A DNA stretch of 64,000 bases, from assembly GCF_003063355.1 (NCBI RefSeq), contig NZ_NESH01000005.1, positions 124,001 to 188,000 of the forward strand, read 5' to 3'. Each line of letters starts with the position of its first letter. The stretch's first letter is position 1. Source of the stretch: Limnohabitans sp. Bal53. Its GTDB lineage: Bacteria > Pseudomonadota > Gammaproteobacteria > Burkholderiales > Burkholderiaceae_C. Below are positions 47,501 through 54,598 of the stretch, piece by piece. Both the position numbers and the translations under genes were made by a program. The notes below the pieces were generated by a model, which was not told where the DNA came from, did no database searches, and saw only the letters and a list, made by a program, of their open reading frames with translations.

Positions 47501-47723
47501 GGACTTCAAGCGGGCGATTGTGCAATCGGCCATCACCCGTGCCCAGCCCATCATGCTCACAGGCCTGGCGGCCATGATCGGTGCCTTCTTCATCTTGGAT
47601 GATCCGATTTTCAATGGCTTGGCCATCTCCTTGATCTTTGGCATCTTTGTGTCCACGGTCCTGACGCTGGTCGTCATCCCCACTCTGTATTACGTGGCGT
47701 ACCGCAAAAAGTTCGGCGCTTGA
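44502..47723 (+). CDS. RND efflux pump, inner-membrane permease
   Basis: The 1073-residue protein has the RND layout of twelve helices with two large periplasmic loops. The proton-relay aspartates lie in FSIGILVDDAIVVVENIHRQ. It belongs to the general HAE-like permeases, not the clear heavy-metal group. The substrate is unknown. The operon also encodes DUF2892 and rhodanese proteins, so export of a sulfur compound or of a thiol-reactive toxin is a reasonable guess. Confidence 0.93.
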   Translation: MSEQKMGISGRIAAAFQSAQITPLLALVAFLLGVFAVMVTPREEEPQINVTMANVIAPFPGASVREVEQMVAIPAEQVLSKIAGVEHVYSVSRPGVAILTVQFKVGVPRTEALVKLHDTIRENADWLPTNLGLPEPLIKPKGIDDVPILSLTLHGKTADVSAFDLERVAHSIEADIKRVPGTRDVVTIGGPRRAVLVQIDPQRMNGSGVTVHDLRMALQSANLGLPVGELLGANQSVAIEAGPHLTQASDVAELVVQVVQGKPVFLKDVADVKDGPMPAERYVWHGNNAQNGGEEFAAVTLSITKKSGENAIDVANGVKSRVETLQGTVIPDNVQVVETRNYGETANDKAQKLIQKLLFATASVVALVFMALGRREAAIVGVAVVLTLTATLFASWAWGFTLNRVSLFALIFSIGILVDDAIVVVENIHRQQQLYPGKTIREIIPGAVDEVGGPTILATFTVIAALLPMAFVSGLMGPYMSPIPINASLGMLLSLAIAFVITPWLSGMWMKPSGHAHDENSTGGGHSGLSAKLEPLFEKIFKPLLDTQSGGRNRKLLGLGVAGLIALSLVLPATGLVMLKMLPFDDKSEFQVVVDMPAGTPLEKTAAVMRELGGHLATVPEVRHYQAYVGTASPINFNGLVRQYYLRAGAELGDIQVNLVGKSERSDKSHVIATRVRPALQEIGRKHGANVKVVEVPPGPPVMSPIVAEIYGPDAEGRRQVAQSVRAVFEKTEGVVDIDDSSIADAPRKLLLVDRRKAAVLGVSQQAIVTTLRAGLAGESVTYLHDGSKYPVPALIQLPETLHGDLDALLQLGVKSATGKVVAMRELVTVSDTLREQPIIHKDMMPVNFVNADMAGKVDSPLYGLFKMRGDVTQIIGPDGERIEEYFISQPDDAWRGYSIKWDGESQITYETFRDMGAAYGVGLILIYLLVVAQFGSYLTPLIIMAPIPLTIIGVMPGHALLHAQYTATSMIGMIALAGIIVRNSILLVDFINLQVNSGMDFKRAIVQSAITRAQPIMLTGLAAMIGAFFILDDPIFNGLAISLIFGIFVSTVLTLVVIPTLYYVAYRKKFGA

Positions 47724-47758
47724 GTTATTTTTTCGTTCATCAACTGGAGTAAATCATC

Positions 47759-47968
47759 ATGAAATCTTGGCAAATCGTTCGTTTGGTCGCAGGCTTTTTT
47801 GTCTTGTTGTCTTTGGCTTTGGGCGTGCAGGCCAGCCCTGTTTTTGTGAACGAGTGGTGGTTGGCTTTCACCGCTTTTGTGGGTTTGAATTTGCTGCAAA
47901 GCGCCCTGACCAAGTGGTGCTTGATGGAGACCATCTTGCGCAAATTCGGCGTCGAGTGCGGCTGCTGA
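47759..47968 (+). CDS. DUF2892 small membrane protein
   Basis: The 69-residue protein has two membrane helices and the DUF2892 pattern (ALGVQASPVFVNEWWLAFTAFVGLNLLQSALTKWC), ending in FGVECGC. DUF2892 is the membrane part of the rhodanese YgaP and is often found in sulfur-related operons. ACTGGAG precedes the start. Here it is separate from the rhodanese, which is encoded two genes downstream. The conserved cysteines might receive sulfane sulfur. Confidence 0.88.
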   Translation: MKSWQIVRLVAGFFVLLSLALGVQASPVFVNEWWLAFTAFVGLNLLQSALTKWCLMETILRKFGVECGC

Positions 47969-47978
47969 TCTGACCGCC

Positions 47979-49361
47979 ATGCCCACCATGCGTTCGCCCT
48001 TGTTCAAACCCCGGCCCCTGAGCGGCTGGGTGCTGGCGGCCCTGCTGGCCACCCCTTCTGTGCAGGCTCTGGATTTGGTGAAAACCTGGGAGCTGGCGCG
48101 TGCGCACGACCCGCAAATGCAGGTGGTGGCCGCCACGCGCTCATCGGTGCAAGCCTTTGAAGCGCAAGCCCAAGCTTTGTGGCGACCTGTGCTGATGGGC
48201 AGCGCCACCGTGGGCGCCATGTCGGCCGATACCAGCACGACTGGAGCCCAGTTTTCAATGGGCGGTACAGGTGGATTCGCCACCTCGGCCAATGCGGCCA
48301 CCTCCACGCGTTGGTCGCTGCAGGCCAAGCAGCCGCTCTACAGTCCCGAGCGCCAGGCTCAGCAAGCGCAGTTGAATACCGCTGCAAGCGTGGCCGAGCT
48401 GCGTGCCGACCTGGCCCAGCAACAATTCATGCTGCTCACAGCGCAAAGGTATTTCAATCTGCTGCTGGCCGAGCGCCAGGAACAGGTGCTGAAAAACCAG
48501 TACGCCGCTGTGAGTCGCTCACTGACTGAAGCCAAAGACCGCTTTGCCTTGGGCGATTTGCCGGTCACCGACACGCACGAGGCCGCTGCCCGTGCCGAAG
48601 GCCTGAAGGCGCAGTTGCTGGCTGCTGTCAGCGAAGTGCAAATGGCCCGCAGTGTGCTGACCGACTCCACCCGCCTAGCTGCCGATGTTTTGAAGCCACT
48701 TTCACCCAAGGGCGATGCGGCGGTCACCGCCGTGCCCCCTTTGGCGCAAGTGCTGGAGCAGGTGCGCGAGGCCAATACGGGCGTGCGCTTGCAAAAAGCC
48801 CAACAGGACGTGGCCCGTCAGGAGCTGCGAAAGCACGAACGCAGTGGCGGCGTCACCTTGGATTTGGTGGCTTCGGCCGGACGCGACCGCTTGAGCGGTG
48901 ACGGTGACTTTGGCCCATCGACCAACACACAAAAGCAGCAGATGGTGGGCTTGAGCCTGAATGTCCCTCTGTACACGGGCGGCTGGCGCAGCGCCAAACT
49001 GCAAGAAGCGGTGGATGCCCAAACGCGGGCTGCGGCCGAAGTGGATTTGGCTGTGCAACAAGCGCAGCAGCAAGCCCGCTCGGTTTGGCTGGCGCTGGAG
49101 ACCGGGCCCGCCCGTTTGGCTGCCCTCAAAGCTTCATGGCAGGCGAGTACGGCACGTCTGGAGGCCACCCGTTTGGGGCGCCAAGTGGGCGACCGCACCA
49201 CGTTGGCGTTGTTGCAAGCCGAAAACGATGCAGCGCAGGCTGAGCTGGCTTGGCTGCGCGCACAAACCGAGTTGCTGCTCACCCGCTTACAGCTCGACGC
49301 CTTGACTGGCAGCATGTCGGTGCAAAGCCTGCAAGCCCTGAACGCCCAATTGGCACCCTGA
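47979..49361 (+). CDS. TolC-family outer-membrane efflux protein
   Basis: The 460-residue protein has a signal peptide (GWVLAALLATPSVQA) and the two long helical hairpins of TolC proteins, including SLNVPLYTGGWRSAKLQEA near residue 325. It would complete the tripartite pump with the two upstream RND proteins. The start at 47979 has a second ATG nine bases downstream as an alternative. Confidence 0.9.
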   Translation: MPTMRSPLFKPRPLSGWVLAALLATPSVQALDLVKTWELARAHDPQMQVVAATRSSVQAFEAQAQALWRPVLMGSATVGAMSADTSTTGAQFSMGGTGGFATSANAATSTRWSLQAKQPLYSPERQAQQAQLNTAASVAELRADLAQQQFMLLTAQRYFNLLLAERQEQVLKNQYAAVSRSLTEAKDRFALGDLPVTDTHEAAARAEGLKAQLLAAVSEVQMARSVLTDSTRLAADVLKPLSPKGDAAVTAVPPLAQVLEQVREANTGVRLQKAQQDVARQELRKHERSGGVTLDLVASAGRDRLSGDGDFGPSTNTQKQQMVGLSLNVPLYTGGWRSAKLQEAVDAQTRAAAEVDLAVQQAQQQARSVWLALETGPARLAALKASWQASTARLEATRLGRQVGDRTTLALLQAENDAAQAELAWLRAQTELLLTRLQLDALTGSMSVQSLQALNAQLAP

Positions 49362-49391
49362 GACCCCTTGATTGAACCTAACGGAGACACC

Positions 49392-49772
49392 ATGAAAACA
49401 GCCCACGACCTGGTCCTGCAAGCCAAGGCCAATGTTCGCGAAATCCCCTTGCAAGACGCCGAAGATGCCATTCGCCAAGCCGATGTCTTGTTGGATGTGC
49501 GCGAAGCCGATGAGTTTGCTGCTGGCCACCTGCCGGGTGCTGTGTTGGTGCCCCGTGGTTTGCTGGAGTTCAAGCTCAGCGGCACACCTGCCTTGTCGGG
49601 GCGCGACCTGAAGGTGGTGCTGTACTGCAAGACCAGCGGCCGCGCAGCTTTGGCCGCGCAAGCCATGCAGAGCATGGGTTATCTGAACGTTTCATCGATT
49701 GCAGGAGGTTTTGATGCTTGGGCCGCTGCAGGCAAAGCGGTGATCAAGCCTGAGCAGCCGACCTTTGACTGA
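49392..49772 (+). CDS. Cytoplasmic rhodanese, last gene of the RND operon
   Basis: The 126-residue single-domain rhodanese has no signal peptide. VLLDVREADEFAAGHLPGA and active-site C79 in LYCKTSGRAAL are clear. ACGGAGAC precedes the ATG, 30 bp after the TolC-like gene. Together with DUF2892 it recreates, as separate proteins, the two modules of YgaP. It may deliver sulfane sulfur to the membrane protein or pump. Confidence 0.9.
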   Translation: MKTAHDLVLQAKANVREIPLQDAEDAIRQADVLLDVREADEFAAGHLPGAVLVPRGLLEFKLSGTPALSGRDLKVVLYCKTSGRAALAAQAMQSMGYLNVSSIAGGFDAWAAAGKAVIKPEQPTFD

Positions 49773-49859
49773 GCCCGATGACCGCTTTTTGGGGATGGCT
49801 TTGGGCCTTTATTGGCTTGAGCCTCAGTAGAATCCCCGAGCCTGAACTGAAGCGTTTTT

Positions 49860-49889
49860 TTGACAAAAGCGCCTTGATTTCGGTTAAAT
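49860..49889 (+). promoter_or_regulatory. Sigma-70 promoter for the cytochrome c gene at 49931
   Basis: A perfect TTGACA at 49860-49865 is followed 18 bp later by TTAAAT at 49884-49889. The predicted start leaves a leader of about 35 bases with GGAG before the ATG. The interval 49773-49930 holds no gene. Confidence 0.6.
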
Positions 49890-49930
49890 TAGCGACTGGT
49901 TATATTTAAACCCCCTCACATGGAGCTCTC

Positions 49931-50239
49931 ATGAAACTGATTTTTGCTGCTGCTGCCGTCTCCGCCCTGATGTCAGCCCCTGCCTTCGCCAACATGGACA
50001 TGGCCAAGAAGAACGCCTGCATGGCCTGCCATGCCGTGGACAAAAAGGTGGTGGGTCCTTCCTACCAAGACGTAGCCAAGAAATATGGCAGCCAGAAAGA
50101 CGCCGCAGCGACTTTGGCCAAGAGCATCAAGGCCGGTGGTTCGGGCAAGTGGGGTCCTATCCCTATGCCCGCTCAGGCCGCTTTGAGCGAAGCCGATGCC
50201 CTGACTTTGGCCAAGTGGATTTTGGCCGGTGCCAAATAA
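49931..50239 (+). CDS. Small soluble cytochrome c, c551/c552 type
   Basis: The 102-residue precursor has a signal peptide (LIFAAAAVSALMSAPAFA), the haem motif ACMACH (C30, C33, H34) and the axial methionine in GPIPMPAQ. Such cytochromes accept electrons from Sox or sulfide dehydrogenase and pass them to oxidases. It has its own promoter and a strong terminator, so it is a separate, probably well-expressed unit. Confidence 0.95.
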   Translation: MKLIFAAAAVSALMSAPAFANMDMAKKNACMACHAVDKKVVGPSYQDVAKKYGSQKDAAATLAKSIKAGGSGKWGPIPMPAQAALSEADALTLAKWILAGAK

Positions 50240-50309
50240 TTTCAAGCCCATTGACTTGAACAACATGGCATGATTTAGAAAGCTCGATTGGTACTCGTGG
50301 CTTTTGTTT

Positions 50310-50343
50310 GCCGCTCAAGGGCCTGCCCTTGAGCGGCTTTTTT
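50310..50343 (+). terminator. Intrinsic terminator after the c551/c552 gene
   Basis: GCCGCTCAAGG at 50310-50320 pairs perfectly with CCTTGAGCGGC at 50327-50337, and six T residues follow. It lies 71 bp after the cytochrome stop and just before the next cytochrome gene. Confidence 0.93.
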
Positions 50344-50357
50344 GATTGGAGACTCGT

Positions 50358-50681
50358 ATGAAAACCCCCCACAAGATCGCAGCGGTCTGGATCAGTTTCT
50401 TTTTCGCAACATTTGCCCATGCGCAGCCCACTATTTTCAAAGAGGCGGATTACAAACTTGGCGAGGAACTGATCGCCGAAAGCAAGTGTGTGGCTTGCCA
50501 TGTCTCCAAGGTCGGTGGCAACGGTAGCGCCATCTACAAACCGCAGGGACGCATCAATAATGCTTCCTTACTGCGCGGTATGGTGGAGCAATGCAACACC
50601 GAACTGAATTTGGGCATGTTTCCAGAGGACGTTACTTCGGTCGCTGCGGTGCTCAACCGTGACCATTACAAGTTCAAGTGA
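50358..50681 (+). CDS. Small cytochrome c of the sulfur cluster
   Basis: The 107-residue precursor has a signal peptide ending AHA and one haem motif, KCVACHV (C44, C47, H48). An additional cysteine lies in VEQCNTEL. TTGGAG precedes the ATG. The subfamily is not one I can name. It follows a terminator closely, so it relies on read-through or on a promoter that overlaps the terminator. Confidence 0.87.
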   Translation: MKTPHKIAAVWISFFFATFAHAQPTIFKEADYKLGEELIAESKCVACHVSKVGGNGSAIYKPQGRINNASLLRGMVEQCNTELNLGMFPEDVTSVAAVLNRDHYKFK

Positions 50682-50721
50682 GGTCTTTAGGACTCGCGAC
50701 TGATTTGCCTGACAAATACCT

Positions 50722-50741
50722 TACCCCATAGGGTATAGGGT
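50722..50741. promoter_or_regulatory. CsoR/CstR-like operator before the DUF302-FadL operon
   Basis: TACCC-CATA-GGGTA at 50722-50735 is a perfect palindrome with a G/C core, and a second GGGTA follows at 50738-50742. The preceding AAATACC also occurs in the site at 8899. This is the shape of CsoR-family operators. It is 118-131 bp upstream of the DUF302 lipoprotein start. Confidence 0.6.
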
Positions 50742-50852
50742 ATCTGCTAATTCCTTATTTCTCCTGGGGAATTGATGATGGTTGTCAATCCATCGCGACA
50801 CATGGTGTGTCTCGCTGGATTGCATCAATGCATGAACTCAGGAGAAAAACCA

Positions 50853-51425
50853 ATGCGCAAATCTTTCACTTGGATGAAATGGGCCGTTCTCGCCAGCTCG
50901 ATCTGGCTCACCGGTTGCGGCACCATCAGCACCCTCGGCAAACTTGAATCGGGCGCAGGTTCAGAAGCCAGCCGCATGTGGGACCGCTGGGTGGAAGGTG
51001 AGGGTGACATTGCCGTGGCCACCACCTGGGAGCGCAAAGTCAAGAAGGGTGTGACGGCTCAAGAGGTTGAACAGGTCCTCAAACAAGTTGCCACTGAGCG
51101 CAACATGCGGGATGTCGGCACGCTGCCCCTGTCCAAAGAGCTTGAAGCCCGCTCCGGCAAAAAAGAAAAGCTCCTCACGGTCTATTCGTTCTGCTCACCC
51201 ACCACGGCCCGCAAGATGGTGGACTTCAGTCCTCACATGGCCGCCTATCTGCCATGCCGCATTTCCATGGTGGAAAAAGAGGACGGCCTCTGGCTCTACA
51301 CCCTCAACATGGACATGATGGTCAAGATGGGCCGCAAGCTGCCCTCGCCCCTGAAAGAAGAAGCCAAAGCCGTGCGCGACACCATCTGGGAAATGATGGA
51401 ACGCGGTCACAAGGGTGAGTTCTGA
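50853..51425 (+). CDS. DUF302-domain lipoprotein
   Basis: The 190-residue protein has a lipoprotein signal (SSIWLTGC) and a C-terminal DUF302 domain (VYSFCSPTTARKMV, then LPCRISMVEKEDG) with its two typical cysteines. DUF302 proteins often sit beside sulfur oxidation genes, but their function is unknown. AGGAG at 50840-50844 sets the start at 50853; earlier in-frame ATGs lack a ribosome site. The FadL-like gene follows 23 bp later. Confidence 0.83.
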   Translation: MRKSFTWMKWAVLASSIWLTGCGTISTLGKLESGAGSEASRMWDRWVEGEGDIAVATTWERKVKKGVTAQEVEQVLKQVATERNMRDVGTLPLSKELEARSGKKEKLLTVYSFCSPTTARKMVDFSPHMAAYLPCRISMVEKEDGLWLYTLNMDMMVKMGRKLPSPLKEEAKAVRDTIWEMMERGHKGEF

Positions 51426-51448
51426 TCCGGCATCAACAGGAGAAATCA

Positions 51449-52771
51449 ATGAAAAAAATCAACACTTTGCGCGCCACCGTGGTGGCGGCTGTTTTGGCCA
51501 CGGGTTCTGCAGCGTGGGCGACCGACGGTTACTTTCCGCACGGCTTTGGCATGAAGTCCAAGGGCATGGGCGGCGCTTCAGTGGCCGTAACCGACAACGC
51601 TTTTGCAGGCATCAACAACCCGGCTGCGTCTGTTTGGGCGGGTAACCGCGCCGATCTGGGGGTGGACATATTCATGCCCAAGCGCAGCGCCGCACGCTCG
51701 GCCCCCGGCTTTGGCGGCATGCTTGAAGGCGACGTGAAAAGCGATGGCAGTGCCTTTGCGGTGCCTGAATTTGCATATAACGCTCGGATCGATGACCGCA
51801 GAAGTTGGGGTGTCACTGTTTATGGCAATGGCGGCATGAACACCGAATACCCCGGTAGCAATGTGACTTGTTCTGCCGACGGTGGCGTGACGACTTATCA
51901 AGGTAACTTGCTGTGTGGGCAGGGCAAGTTGGGTGTCGATTTGATGCAGCTGATCATCGCGCCGACCTTTGCTTACAAACTTGATGCGCAGCATTCTGTG
52001 GGTGTGTCGCCGCTCTTGGTGGTGCAGCAGTTCAAGGCCACAGGGCTTCAAGCATTTACATCGACTGATCCACAGTCACAAATGTCGGTGAATCCAGCGA
52101 AAGTTACCAACACAGGTACCGACCGCAGCACAGGCTTGGGGGTTCGTTTGGGCTACCTGGGGCAGTTGAGCGACACCTTGAAGTTCGGTGCGACCTATTC
52201 GCCCAAAATCAAGATGGGAAAATTTGACGAGTACGCGGGTTTGTTTGCGGGTGCGGGCTCTTTTGACATTCCCGAAAACTATGCCTTGGGCGTGAACGTC
52301 CAGGTCACACCCGCTTTGTCGGTGGCGGCTGATTACTCACGCATCAATTACAGCGGCGTGCCATCGATTGGCAACCCCATGAGCAATTTGATGGCGGGTA
52401 ACCCCATGGGCTCGCCCAATGGCCCCGGATTTGGCTGGTCTGACGTCAGTGTGATCAAGCTGGGTGTGCAGTGGCAAGCCACACCGACCATGGTGTTGCG
52501 CGCGGGTTACAACCAAAGCACCAATCCGGTCAAACCCGAAAACGTGACCTTCAACATTCTGGCGCCCGGTGTGATCAAGCAGCACTACACCGTGGGGGGT
52601 ACCTATGCCCTGAGCAAGGATGCCGAGTTCACCTGGGCCTACATGTACGCGCCCAAAAACACTGTCACCGGTCCATCGATGTACAACATGCAAATGCAAA
52701 CGAACGTCATCACCGAAACCATCCGCATGTCCCAGCAATCATTGGGTGTGCAGTACAGCTGGAAGTTCTGA
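51449..52771 (+). CDS. FadL/OmpP1-type outer-membrane channel
   Basis: The 440-residue precursor has a signal peptide ending AWA. The FadL N-terminal motif is clear (GYFPHGFGMKSKGMGGASVAVTDNAFAGINNPA) and the protein ends on an aromatic residue (SWKF), typical of beta-barrels. FadL channels move hydrophobic molecules across the outer membrane. Placed between cytochromes and the sox cluster, uptake or release of sulfur or organosulfur compounds is possible; fatty acids or aromatics are the family default. Confidence 0.9.
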   Translation: MKKINTLRATVVAAVLATGSAAWATDGYFPHGFGMKSKGMGGASVAVTDNAFAGINNPAASVWAGNRADLGVDIFMPKRSAARSAPGFGGMLEGDVKSDGSAFAVPEFAYNARIDDRRSWGVTVYGNGGMNTEYPGSNVTCSADGGVTTYQGNLLCGQGKLGVDLMQLIIAPTFAYKLDAQHSVGVSPLLVVQQFKATGLQAFTSTDPQSQMSVNPAKVTNTGTDRSTGLGVRLGYLGQLSDTLKFGATYSPKIKMGKFDEYAGLFAGAGSFDIPENYALGVNVQVTPALSVAADYSRINYSGVPSIGNPMSNLMAGNPMGSPNGPGFGWSDVSVIKLGVQWQATPTMVLRAGYNQSTNPVKPENVTFNILAPGVIKQHYTVGGTYALSKDAEFTWAYMYAPKNTVTGPSMYNMQMQTNVITETIRMSQQSLGVQYSWKF

Positions 52772-52789
52772 ACCCAATGCCAGTGTGTT

Positions 52790-52815
52790 CCTGATCAGGG
52801 TTTATCCTGATCAGG
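52790..52815 (+). other. Paired CCTGATCAGG palindromes forming a hairpin
   Basis: Two identical self-complementary ten-mers, at 52790-52799 and 52806-52815, are separated by six bases. They can form a ten-base-pair hairpin 19 bp after the FadL-like stop. No T-tract follows. It may be a transcription end or a protein site. A degenerate copy (CCTGATTCAGG) follows at about 52835. Confidence 0.6.
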
Positions 52816-52862
52816 ATGCATGCTCCGTGTAATCCCTGATTCAGGTTCATTGTTTATCGTAT

Positions 52863-52882
52863 ATATTCGCACATCCGAATAT
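52863..52882. promoter_or_regulatory. ArsR-type operator of the sox cluster
   Basis: ATATTCG-N6-CGAATAT is a perfect seven-base inverted repeat 23 bp before the ArsR gene that heads the sox cluster. Its position allows autorepression and control of the downstream sox genes. Its form resembles operators of SoxR/BigR-type sulfur-sensing repressors. Confidence 0.72.
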
Positions 52883-52905
52883 ACGAACCTAACAGCAAAT
52901 CACGC

Positions 52906-53211
52906 ATGAGTGACGAGACCGAAGCGGTGTTTGAGAAGGCAGCAGAAATGTTTGCAGTTCTTTCTACGCCTATTCGCTTGCGAATCATCAGCGAGTTGTG
53001 CCAAGGGGAAAAAAATGTAGGGCAATTGTTGGACCAAATTGACGTGGCTCAACCGAACATGTCCCAGCACCTGAACATCATGTACAGGTCGGGCATTTTG
53101 GGTAAACGTCGTCAAGGGGCCCAAATGTTTTACCGGATTGCAGACCAAACAGCCGTGGTGGTGTGTCGTGCCGTGTGCACGCAAGTCGCCATCGACACTG
53201 CCGTGAATTGA
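52906..53211 (+). CDS. soxR: ArsR-family sulfur-sensing repressor of the sox genes
   Basis: The 101-residue protein has an ArsR winged helix (VAQPNMSQHLNIMYRSGILGKRR). Cysteines are at 32 (SELCQGEKNV), 87 and 91 (VVCRAVCTQ). A second-helix cysteine in LCxGE together with one in the last helix matches SqrR, BigR and SoxR repressors, which form a polysulfide bridge when sulfane sulfur is present. It is 22 bp upstream of soxC and probably controls the cluster. Confidence 0.88.
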   Translation: MSDETEAVFEKAAEMFAVLSTPIRLRIISELCQGEKNVGQLLDQIDVAQPNMSQHLNIMYRSGILGKRRQGAQMFYRIADQTAVVVCRAVCTQVAIDTAVN

Positions 53212-53233
53212 CAACTCAAAACGAGGAGTTTGT

Positions 53234-54598
53234 GTGAAAGAAGACAGCATCAACTCAGGAAGGGTGCAAAAAGCACCTGAAAACTTCCTGACCCAAAGTG
53301 GCATCAAGGAGGTCTTTGCCGAAGGCAAAAAAGGTCGCCGTGATTTCATTCGCAATGCCTTTGCAGCCGCTGCTGCAGGCGCCGCAGCCCCCATGGCCAT
53401 GGCCCAGGGCAATCCGGTGCCCACCGAAGGTGGCGATCCCAATATTCTGAACTTGCCCGAGCATGCTGTGGGTCTGGGTCAGGGTGTGGCCGTTGAAGGT
53501 TATGGCAAGCCCTCCAAGTTCGAAGCGAACTTGCAGCGCCGCCAAAGCCCCGGCCTGACACAAACCACACAGGCTTCGGTGTCGTTCGCGCCCCTGCAGT
53601 CCTTGTTTGGCATCGTCACCCCGAGCGGTTTGCACTTCGAGCGTCACCACCAAGGCTGGTGGGACATCGACCCGTCCAAGCACCGTTTCATGATCAACGG
53701 CATGGTCAAAAAGAACATGGTGTTCACCATGGACGAGATCATGCGTTTGCCTTCGGTCTCGCGTTTCCACTTCATTGAGTGCGGCGCCAACAGCGCTACC
53801 GAGTGGGGCAACGTGGCTGTGCCAACAGTGCAATACACCCACGGCATGTTGTCGTGCAGCGAATTCACGGGCGTGCCCTTGATCACCTTGCTCGAGTTGG
53901 CTGGCGCTGACCTGAAAAACGGCAAGTTTGTGCTGGCCGAAGGTGGTGACGGTTCGTCCATGACCCGCACCATCCCCATGAGCCTGATCACATCGGGTGA
54001 AGTCATCGTGGCCTATGGTCAAAACGGTGAAATGTTGCGCCCTGAAAACGGCTACCCCCTGCGTTTGGTGGTGCCTGGCGTGCAAGGCGTGAGCTGGGTC
54101 AAGTACCTGCGCCGTGTCGAAGTGGGTGACAAACCCTATGCCGCCAAAGACGAAGCGATTCACTACATCGACTTGCAGCCAGGCGGCCTGCACCGTCAGT
54201 ACTCCAACTTGCAAGAAGTCAAGAGTGTGGTGACCACGCCCTCCGGCGGTCAAGTTTTGCTCGACAAAGGTTTTTACAACATCACCGGTCTGGCTTGGTC
54301 GGGCAAAGGCAAGATCAAGCGCGTGGATGTGTCCACTGACGGTGGTCGCAACTGGCGTCAAGCGCGTCTGGAAACCCCTGTGTTGTCCAAAGCATTGTCG
54401 CGCTTCAACCTCGATTGGGTGTGGGACGGCAAGCCCGCCATCATTCAAAGCCGTGCGCAAGACGACACGGGCCATGTGCAGCCCACATACCAGCAACTGC
54501 GTGGTGTTCGTGGCACACGATCGATTTATCACAACAACGCCATCCAGTCGTGGTTGGTGCAGGAAAACGGTGAGGTGAAAAATGTCCAGGTTTCGTAA
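53234..54598 (+). CDS. soxC: SoxC, molybdenum subunit of sulfane dehydrogenase
   Basis: The 454-residue protein has a Tat signal (GRRDFIRNAF) and a sulfite-oxidase fold with the molybdenum-ligating C183 in HFIECGANSATEW. With SoxD it oxidises the sulfane sulfur bound to SoxY. Presence of SoxCD implies complete oxidation of thiosulfate to sulfate without stored sulfur globules. The start is GTG behind GAGGAG. It overlaps soxD by 17 bp. Confidence 0.96.
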   Translation: MKEDSINSGRVQKAPENFLTQSGIKEVFAEGKKGRRDFIRNAFAAAAAGAAAPMAMAQGNPVPTEGGDPNILNLPEHAVGLGQGVAVEGYGKPSKFEANLQRRQSPGLTQTTQASVSFAPLQSLFGIVTPSGLHFERHHQGWWDIDPSKHRFMINGMVKKNMVFTMDEIMRLPSVSRFHFIECGANSATEWGNVAVPTVQYTHGMLSCSEFTGVPLITLLELAGADLKNGKFVLAEGGDGSSMTRTIPMSLITSGEVIVAYGQNGEMLRPENGYPLRLVVPGVQGVSWVKYLRRVEVGDKPYAAKDEAIHYIDLQPGGLHRQYSNLQEVKSVVTTPSGGQVLLDKGFYNITGLAWSGKGKIKRVDVSTDGGRNWRQARLETPVLSKALSRFNLDWVWDGKPAIIQSRAQDDTGHVQPTYQQLRGVRGTRSIYHNNAIQSWLVQENGEVKNVQVS

